A stretch of DNA of 12,066 bases from contig PCSD01000115.1 of assembly GCA_002771615.1 (NCBI GenBank), positions 1 to 12,066 of the forward strand. Direction: 5' to 3'. Below, in pieces: positions 7,525 to 12,066 of this stretch. The position numbers and the translations under genes were made by a program. The notes beneath the pieces were generated by a model. The model had not been told where the DNA came from, searched no databases, and saw only the letters and a program-made list of their open reading frames with translations. Positions within the stretch are counted from its first letter, which is position 1. Every line of letters begins with the position of its first letter. The stretch comes from Candidatus Falkowbacteria bacterium CG23_combo_of_CG06-09_8_20_14_all_49_15 (lineage in GTDB: Bacteria > Patescibacteriota > Patescibacteriia > Patescibacteriales > UM-FILTER-48-10).

Positions 7525-8778
7525 TTATTCGTGCCGCAAGGCGGCGACCGGCTCCAGGCGAGAAGCCTTGGCGGCCGGATAAAAGCCGAAAACAAGTCCG
7601 GTCAAGGAAGTGACCGCCAAAGCCAGGACAATGGAATAGCCGGAAACGATGAAATCCCACTGATAGCCGAAATGGCCGATAGCCAGGGCGGCCAGGAAAG
7701 AAATAAGGATGCCGATGGCCGCCCCGATCGCGCCGCCGGCAAAAGTGATCGCGACCGCCTCAAAAATAAACTGCCGAAAAATGTCCAGGCGGGTGGCGCC
7801 CAAGGCTTGGCGCAAACCGATTTCCCTGGTTCGTTCCGCGACATTGATCAGCATGATATTCATTATGCCGATGCCGCCGACCACCAGGGACAAAGCGGCC
7901 ATCGCGGCCAGGAAAAAACGCAAACCGTCAGTTACTTGAGTGATCATGTCAACCGCCTCCGCGGCGCTTCTGACCGAAAAATCATCCGTTGCCCCGGACT
8001 GATCGATAATCCCATGCCGTTCCCGCAAAATAGCGGTCATATCAGCCATAGCTTGATTGAGATTCTGGGCGTTGTCCACTTTGGCGCGGATCAAACCGAG
8101 ATGGTCCACGCCCGCGATCAGCTTCTGCATCGTTTTTAAAGGTAAAAAAACCTGATCGTCGTAATCCTGCATCGCCACCTTTCCCCTTTCCGCCATCACG
8201 CCGATCACTTCAAAGACATGGCGGCGGATTTTAATCTTTTCGCCCAAAGCCGGATTGTCGCCAAACAATTCGCGCTTGGCCGTGCTGCCCAAAACCGCCA
8301 CCCGGGACAAATTGCGCTCTTCTTCGCTGGTAAAAAACCGCCCGGCTTCAACTTCCCCGCCCTCCACGGCCGGATAACCGGCCGTACAACCGCTTAAATT
8401 CGTGCTGTACTGATTGGACTGCCAGCTGACCAAGCCGATTGATTTGGTGTAAGCGACCAGATCGAGCAGATGGGAATTTTTTTTCTTGTCTAATAGGGCC
8501 CGGGCGTCTTCATAGGTCAAGGTGGTAATGTTAATGCCCATCACCGAAGCCGGCGGTCCGTCCTTTTCCGTCGCGCCCGGCATAATGCCGATCAGGTTGG
8601 CGCCCAGGCTCTTGACCTGATTGAGAATCAAACTTTACGCGCCCGCGCCAACCGCCATAATCACGATCACGGCGGCCACACCGATGATGATGCCGAGCAT
8701 AGTCAAAAAACTTCTCACTTTATTGGCGAGAAGTGAACGGAAAATATTTCTGATATTCTGGGCGGAGGGAAAAATCAT
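7525..8778 (-). pseudogene. MacB/FtsX-type ABC permease (first) interrupted by an in-frame TAA
   Basis: From the ATG at 8778, 3 bases after the ATPase stop, the frame encodes a typical MacB N-terminus. Residues 1-47 end in the first membrane helix, [20 protein letters not shown], and the frame then meets TAA at 8635-8637. In the same frame the protein continues without shift for another 369 codons ([20 protein letters not shown] onward). It contains the extracytoplasmic domain, SLVVGGIGIMNIM, the coupling segment AERTREIGLRQALGA and the usual end KASRLEPVAALRHE. Related permeases commonly have a polar residue, often Gln, where the stop lies, so one CAA-to-TAA change would explain it. The part 7525-8631 is open from a TTG codon and alone would lack helix 1. 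Explanations are a nonsense mutation, an assembly error, or a split gene restarting at that TTG. UAA is used as the ordinary stop by neighbours, so recoding is unlikely. The permease identity is secure; inactivation is not. Confidence 0.85.
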
Positions 8779-8781
8779 GGC

Positions 8782-9495
8782 TTATTTAATGAAAGAACCA
8801 TCCCGCGCAAAACGGCGCTTGGCGACCGGTTGGTCGCTGATGATCAAACCGTCCTTGAGCTTGATAATCCTTTGGGCATGCTCAGAAGTGAAAGTTTCGT
8901 GTGTTACTAAAACAACCGTATGTCCGGCCTGGTGGAGATCCTGCAGGAGCTCCATGATTTGCGCGCCAGCGGCGCTGTCCAGATTGCCGGTCGGCTCGTC
9001 CGCGAAAATTATCTCCGGCCGGTTGACCAAGGCGCGGGCGATCGCGACCCGTTGCTTTTCCCCGCCGGAAAGCTGATTGGAAAAATAATGGCGGCGGTGG
9101 GACAGCCCCACCTGCCGGACCGCTTCCTCTGTCCGCACGTCCGAATCTTCCCGGGCGCGGGCATAAAGCCGGGGTAAGCGGACATTCTCCATGACCGTCG
9201 TGCGCGGCAGGAGGTTGAAAGACTGGAAAACGAAACCGACTTTCTCGTTGCGGAAAAGAGCCAGCTCATTATCGCTTAGGGAACGGGTATCACGGCCGTT
9301 AAAATTGTAAAGGCCGCTGGTCGGCCGTTCCAGGAAACCCAGGATATGCATGAGCGTTGATTTGCCGGAGCCGGACGGCCCCATGATCGCCACGAATTCC
9401 CCGCGCTCAATCCGGAAATCAAGCCCGTTCAAAACTTTCGTCACCACTTTTTCCAAAATATATTCTTTGCGCAAACCAATTGCTTCAATGAGCAT
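8782..9495 (-). CDS. MacB/LolD-type ABC transporter ATPase subunit
   Basis: This 237-residue cytoplasmic ATPase has every catalytic motif: Walker [10 protein letters not shown] (39-47), Q-loop Gln91, signature LSGGE (142-146), Walker B IIFADEP (162-168, Asp166 and Glu167), D-loop NLDS (171-174) and switch His199. The [10 protein letters not shown] wording and the [20 protein letters not shown] segment are characteristic of the MacB/LolD/FtsE-like exporter and mechanotransmission group. It lies 3 bases before the first permease and would power that permease and/or the second one. With one ATPase for two permeases, a dimeric ATPase on a heterodimeric permease pair is the simplest model. The ATG at 9495 is the natural start ([12 protein letters not shown]). 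No Shine-Dalgarno is seen. 143 bases separate it from the adaptor gene; I see no convincing promoter there, so read-through from upstream is likely. Confidence 0.96.
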   Translation of the reverse strand: MLIEAIGLRKEYILEKVVTKVLNGLDFRIERGEFVAIMGPSGSGKSTLMHILGFLERPTSGLYNFNGRDTRSLSDNELALFRNEKVGFVFQSFNLLPRTTVMENVRLPRLYARAREDSDVRTEEAVRQVGLSHRRHYFSNQLSGGEKQRVAIARALVNRPEIIFADEPTGNLDSAAGAQIMELLQDLHQAGHTVVLVTHETFTSEHAQRIIKLKDGLIISDQPVAKRRFARDGSFIK

Positions 9496-9592
9496 AATTT
9501 ATTTGTCTTAAGGGCAATATAAACCGCGCCGGGTAGGCATTGCTCATTTGGGAAAAAAGAAAGATAAGAAGAATAAGATCAAAAAAGATCAT
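9485..9592 (-). CDS. Possible 35-residue hydrophobic small ORF between adaptor and ATPase genes
   Basis: An ATG at 9592 opens 35 codons beginning MIFFDLILLIFLFSQMSNA, followed by a short polar tail. The TGA at 9485-9487 overlaps the ATPase start by 11 bases, which could couple the two. The N-terminus looks like a signal peptide or single membrane helix. Against it, the strand here is a T/C-rich tract, which by itself encodes Phe/Leu/Ile. There is no ribosome-binding site and I recognise no family. It is listed because it fills the only spacer in this operon. Confidence 0.2.
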   Translation of the reverse strand: MIFFDLILLIFLFSQMSNAYPARFILPLRQINYAH

Positions 9593-9638
9593 AAGGATTT
9601 TAATTAGCAGATTAGTCAATTATGCCCGATGTCCGGAA

Positions 9639-11525
9639 TCATTGATTGTTTTTTATCGCGGTGATGACTGTTTCTCCAGCCGATAAACCGGAAATAATTT
9701 CCACCCGCCCGCCATCGCTGATCAACCCGGTCTGCACCGGCTTTTCTACGGCTTGGCCGGCCCGCAGGACACGAATGAATTTGCCCTCCGGCTTCTGGAT
9801 AACGGCGCGCATCGGCACCAATAAAACCTGATCCTTTTGGGCCGTGGTAATTGCCACATTCGCGGTCAGGCCGGACTTAACCGGCTGGCCGTCCGCTTGG
9901 AAATTGACCTTAGTGCGATAATAGATAACTTCTTGGAGGACAGTTTCCGCCGGTTCAATTTCCGCGACCGCGCCGACCAATTTCACGTCATCGCCGAAAG
10001 CGTCCAAGGTGATTATGGCGGCCTGCCCGACCGCCAGCTTGGCAATGTCTGTTTCTGATACATCCAGGTCAATAGCAAAACTATCTTCGCTGAAAAGTTC
10101 AACGATCGGGACGCCGGCCGAAACCTGTTCGCCGATTTCAAAAAAAACATTTTTAATCACGCCCGCGAAAGGAGCGGCCAGACGGCTTTCTTGTTTTTGG
10201 TGGCGGATTGTTTCCAAACCGGCTTGAGCTTGATCAATCCTGGCCGCGAGCAAAGACAAATCTTCCGCCCGCGCCGGCGATTTGATTTTGGCCAAATTGG
10301 CTCGGGCGACAGCCGCGGCTTCGCGGGCATTATCCACTTTGGACTGCGCGGCCGCCAATTGCTGATTAGCGGCCAAACAGGCGCTAGCCAAACTGTTTTC
10401 CGCCGCGTTCAAAGCGGCGCGCCAAGCGGCTTGCGCCTCCTTTAAACTGTTTTCCGCGCTATTTTTATTCGTGGTATAAATCAAATCCGCTTTTTTAAAA
10501 TTTTGTTCCGCGGTCTTTAAAGCGGAAGTCCCTTGGGCAATCGTAGTCAATTGGACGCTGATTCCGGTTTTATAAGCCTCCAGCTCAAGAGCCGTAAAAG
10601 CGGCGGAAGGAATGGAATTTTCCAGAACCTGATAAACCAAATTAAGCGCGCGGAAAGTCTGATCCAATAAAGCCAGGCCAATGTCCAAAGCCTCCTGGGC
10701 AGGCGCGCTTTCCCGGCTGTTTTTAGCGGCGGCCAGTTTGGCCGATGCCAAGCCTTGACCGGCCGCGGCGGCCAGTTTGGCCTGCTTCGCCTGATCCACC
10801 AAGCTCGGCTCTTGCGCGCCCAAAAGATAGCGCGCGTCTTCATCGTCAAAAATTATCTGGATTTTGTCCAGGGCCGTATTAATTTCCGCCAATCTGGCCT
10901 CGGCCGAATTTAGGCCAATTTGACGCTTATCCGCAAAATCTTGGCCGTCAACAAGCAACGTGTTTTTCAAATTATCCTCCGCTTTGACAACCGCCTGCTC
11001 GGTCGGAGTAATGTTATCTGGATTATTTTCCGACAAATCTTTCCAGCTCTTCTCCGCTTGCGCAACATTTTCCTCTCCAGCCTGCCTGATGGCGGACAAT
11101 TCTTTTAAACCAGCTTGGTAATTCACCTCCATCTGGCTGAGGTTGGCTTCGCTGACGGAAATATCTTCAGAGCTCGCGCCAGCCGCCAGTTTGGCCAGTT
11201 CTGACTGGACGCCGGCCAAAACGGCCGTTGCTTCCTTCTCTTTAATAAGCAATCCGGCCTGATCAAGCTCGGCTAAAACCTGCCCGGCCACGACCGCTTC
11301 GCCGGTTTTGGCCGGCAACAAAACAAGGCGGCCGGCCAGGGGAAAACTTAATTGGACGCTTTGCGCCGGACGCACGGTTCCGGTTTCGCTAACGGTCTGC
11401 ACCAGCGATTCAACGCGAGCCGTGTCGGTCGTATAAGCGCTTTCCGTTTCCCGGCCGCGGCTAAAATAATAAATTACCGCCAGCAAAACTGCGGCGCCCA
11501 AACTGATAACAATGGTTTTTTTCAT
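9639..11525 (-). CDS. HlyD/MacA-like adaptor (membrane fusion) protein with very long helical hairpin
   Basis: Numbered from the alternative ATG at 11531, the protein has 630 residues. A membrane anchor (6-23) is followed by the first lipoyl half with LSFPLAGRLVLLPAKTGEAV (61-80). A long Ala/Glu/Lys-rich helical region spans ~95-448. The second lipoyl half, RLAAPFAGVIKNVFFEIGEQ (450-469), is followed by a beta-barrel (~480-560) and a membrane-proximal domain ending SGLSAGETVITAIK. Adaptors of this family sit on the outer face of an ABC or RND pump. MacA-type proteins are usually near 370-400 residues, so the excess is almost all in the hairpin. I preferred the ATG at 11525 because it forms an ATGA overlap with the receiver stop; starting at 11531 adds Met-Ala only. 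It ends in TGA. It should partner the ATPase and permeases downstream. No TolC-like gene is visible. Confidence 0.92.
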   Translation of the reverse strand: MKKTIVISLGAAVLLAVIYYFSRGRETESAYTTDTARVESLVQTVSETGTVRPAQSVQLSFPLAGRLVLLPAKTGEAVVAGQVLAELDQAGLLIKEKEATAVLAGVQSELAKLAAGASSEDISVSEANLSQMEVNYQAGLKELSAIRQAGEENVAQAEKSWKDLSENNPDNITPTEQAVVKAEDNLKNTLLVDGQDFADKRQIGLNSAEARLAEINTALDKIQIIFDDEDARYLLGAQEPSLVDQAKQAKLAAAAGQGLASAKLAAAKNSRESAPAQEALDIGLALLDQTFRALNLVYQVLENSIPSAAFTALELEAYKTGISVQLTTIAQGTSALKTAEQNFKKADLIYTTNKNSAENSLKEAQAAWRAALNAAENSLASACLAANQQLAAAQSKVDNAREAAAVARANLAKIKSPARAEDLSLLAARIDQAQAGLETIRHQKQESRLAAPFAGVIKNVFFEIGEQVSAGVPIVELFSEDSFAIDLDVSETDIAKLAVGQAAIITLDAFGDDVKLVGAVAEIEPAETVLQEVIYYRTKVNFQADGQPVKSGLTANVAITTAQKDQVLLVPMRAVIQKPEGKFIRVLRAGQAVEKPVQTGLISDGGRVEIISGLSAGETVITAIKNNQ

Positions 11526-11935
11526 GGCCATAAGCGGCTGTTAGCTTGGCGGCTGGTTATTTTTTCACGGTTATTGATGATTTTCAAAATTTTCTGTGCC
11601 AGGGCGCTAAAATCATTTTCAATCTTTTTTAAGACATAATCCGCGCCCGATCGGGCATGATGCGCCAAAAAAGCCGGCTCATCTTCTTCTAACAGCACAA
11701 AAACTGGCAGACGGCGGATTTCTTCATGGTTCTGTAAATTTTTCATCATCAGGCTCGGATGCTGGTCGCCGGCGCCGATAATAATATAATCGGGCTGATT
11801 GGCCAGGATGGCGCTGGCCTGCGCCGCACTATCCGCCGCTCCGCTATAAACGCACACTTCCTGGCCCAGGCAACATAATTGCACTTCCAAGCCAGAAGCG
11901 GTCAAAATATCATTTTCAATAAGAAAAAATTTCAC
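11522..11935 (-). CDS. Stand-alone receiver-like domain lacking the phospho-acceptor Asp
   Basis: This 137-residue protein has the alternating plan of a CheY-like receiver. KFFLIENDI (2-10) is strand 1 with the acidic pair shifted to END. PDYIIIGAGDQ (48-58) is strand 3, RRLPVFVLLEEDE (74-86) strand 4 and GADYVLKKIE (97-106) strand 5. At the phosphorylation position the usual Asp is Gly54, and the switch Thr/Ser is Leu82, while Lys104 is kept. It therefore probably cannot take phosphate in the normal way and may act as a protein-interaction module. There is no output domain. The start is a GTG; no better start precedes the first strand. The gene's stop overlaps the adaptor start by ATGA, suggesting coupled translation and a joint role. 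Receiver fold is likely but the sequence is divergent, so another Rossmann-like fold is possible. Confidence 0.72.
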   Translation of the reverse strand: MKFFLIENDILTASGLEVQLCCLGQEVCVYSGAADSAAQASAILANQPDYIIIGAGDQHPSLMMKNLQNHEEIRRLPVFVLLEEDEPAFLAHHARSGADYVLKKIENDFSALAQKILKIINNREKITSRQANSRLWP

Positions 11936-11990
11936 ATTATAAAATATATCAAAATTATTTAAAAAAAAGGATAAAACATTTAGGGGCTTG

Positions 11991-12022
11991 TATAGAACAG
12001 TAAACTAATTTACTGTTATATA
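11991..12022. repeat. 32-bp imperfect palindrome upstream of the exporter operon
   Basis: Perfect 9-base arms AACAGTAAA (11996-12004) and TTTACTGTT (12009-12017) flank CTAA. After one mismatch, TATA (11991-11994) pairs with TATA (12019-12022). It lies ~56 bases before the receiver gene and 1 base before a possible plus-strand ATG, a good place for an operator. It lacks a following T-run in either direction, so it is not a clear intrinsic terminator. The remainder of 11936-12066 shows no convincing promoter. Confidence 0.6.
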
Positions 12023-12023
12023 T

Positions 12024-12066
12024 ATGCCCAAGTTGTTAAAAAATTCCAAGCTACCTAATTCGGTGA
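12024..12066 (+). CDS. Possible start of a divergent gene (partial, unrecognised)
   Basis: An ATG at 12024 opens a frame, MPKLLKNSKLPNSV, that is still open at the window edge. I recognise no family in 14 residues and there is no ribosome-binding site. An equally open minus-strand frame, ending in TAG inside the palindrome, could instead be the tail of a gene beyond the edge. The orientation is undecided. Confidence 0.25.
   Translation, partial: MPKLLKNSKLPNSV

Noticed and set aside
7531..8139. 202-codon open frame on the plus strand opposite the first permease
   Set aside because: It mirrors the conserved permease coding sequence and its product is polar low-complexity with no known motif.
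8635..8637. UAA recoded as Gln (alternative genetic code)
   Set aside because: The GT4, MreB, DUF4012, ATPase and both permease genes all end naturally in TAA, and the adaptor and receiver end in TGA, so standard stop usage holds.
9548..9607. Short plus-strand Lys/Asp-rich frame from a TTG (LGKKKDKKNKIKKDHKDFN)
   Set aside because: It has no ATG or ribosome-binding site, is opposite to all neighbours, and is what an A/G-rich tract encodes by default.
9592..9622. Promoter between adaptor and ATPase genes (TTGACT with TATGAT, minus strand)
   Set aside because: The two boxes are 20 bases apart, beyond the usual 16-18, and no extended -10 is present.
11936..11941. TATAAT immediately before the receiver gene as its -10 box
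   Set aside because: It is adjacent to the GTG start, so transcription would begin inside the coding sequence, and no good -35 lies at 17 bases.

Overview
The window most resembles a genome fragment from a Patescibacteria/CPR-type bacterium. This is an inference from several observations: a large DUF4012 protein encoded beside mreB and a GT4 glycosyltransferase, an efflux-type ABC cassette with a very large HlyD-like adaptor, tight gene packing, and no clear Shine-Dalgarno sequence in front of any assigned start. No rRNA, tRNA, CRISPR array, insertion sequence or phage gene is visible. Every well-supported gene lies on the minus strand; only a doubtful partial reading frame at the right edge would run on the plus strand.

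Reading in the direction of transcription (high to low coordinates), the first unit is an exporter operon: a one-domain receiver protein that lacks its phospho-acceptor Asp (11522-11935), an HlyD/MacA-like adaptor overlapping it by ATGA (9639-11525), a possible 35-residue hydrophobic ORF, a MacB/LolD-type ATPase (8782-9495), and two tandem paralogous FtsX/MacB permeases. The first permease (7525-8778) is interrupted by an in-frame TAA after codon 47; the second (6226-7515) is intact. Together they would build an adaptor-linked ABC exporter or mechanotransmission complex at the envelope, with either a broken or a split first permease.

A strong sigma-70-type promoter (6133-6161) then starts a second, envelope-related unit: DUF4012 membrane-anchored protein (4037-6079), MreB (3027-4034) and GT4 glycosyltransferase (1739-3022), with only 2 and 4 bases between genes. 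mreCD and the PBP/RodA genes are not adjacent. A hairpin followed by a T-run (1677-1733) probably ends this unit.

A second promoter with the same extended -10 core (1642-1671) precedes a secreted or anchored subtilisin-like S8 protease (1491 to beyond the left edge). Its triad is complete and the start of an FG-GAP/VCBS-like repeat is visible at the edge. The right edge (11936-12066) holds a 32-bp imperfect palindrome and an undecided partial reading frame.

The window as a whole reads as a cell-envelope locus: shape (MreB), surface glycan (GT4, possibly DUF4012), export or envelope signalling (adaptor, ATPase, permeases) and extracytoplasmic proteolysis. The points most worth checking are the interrupted permease, the pseudo-receiver coupled to the adaptor, and the DUF4012-mreB-GT4 operon.
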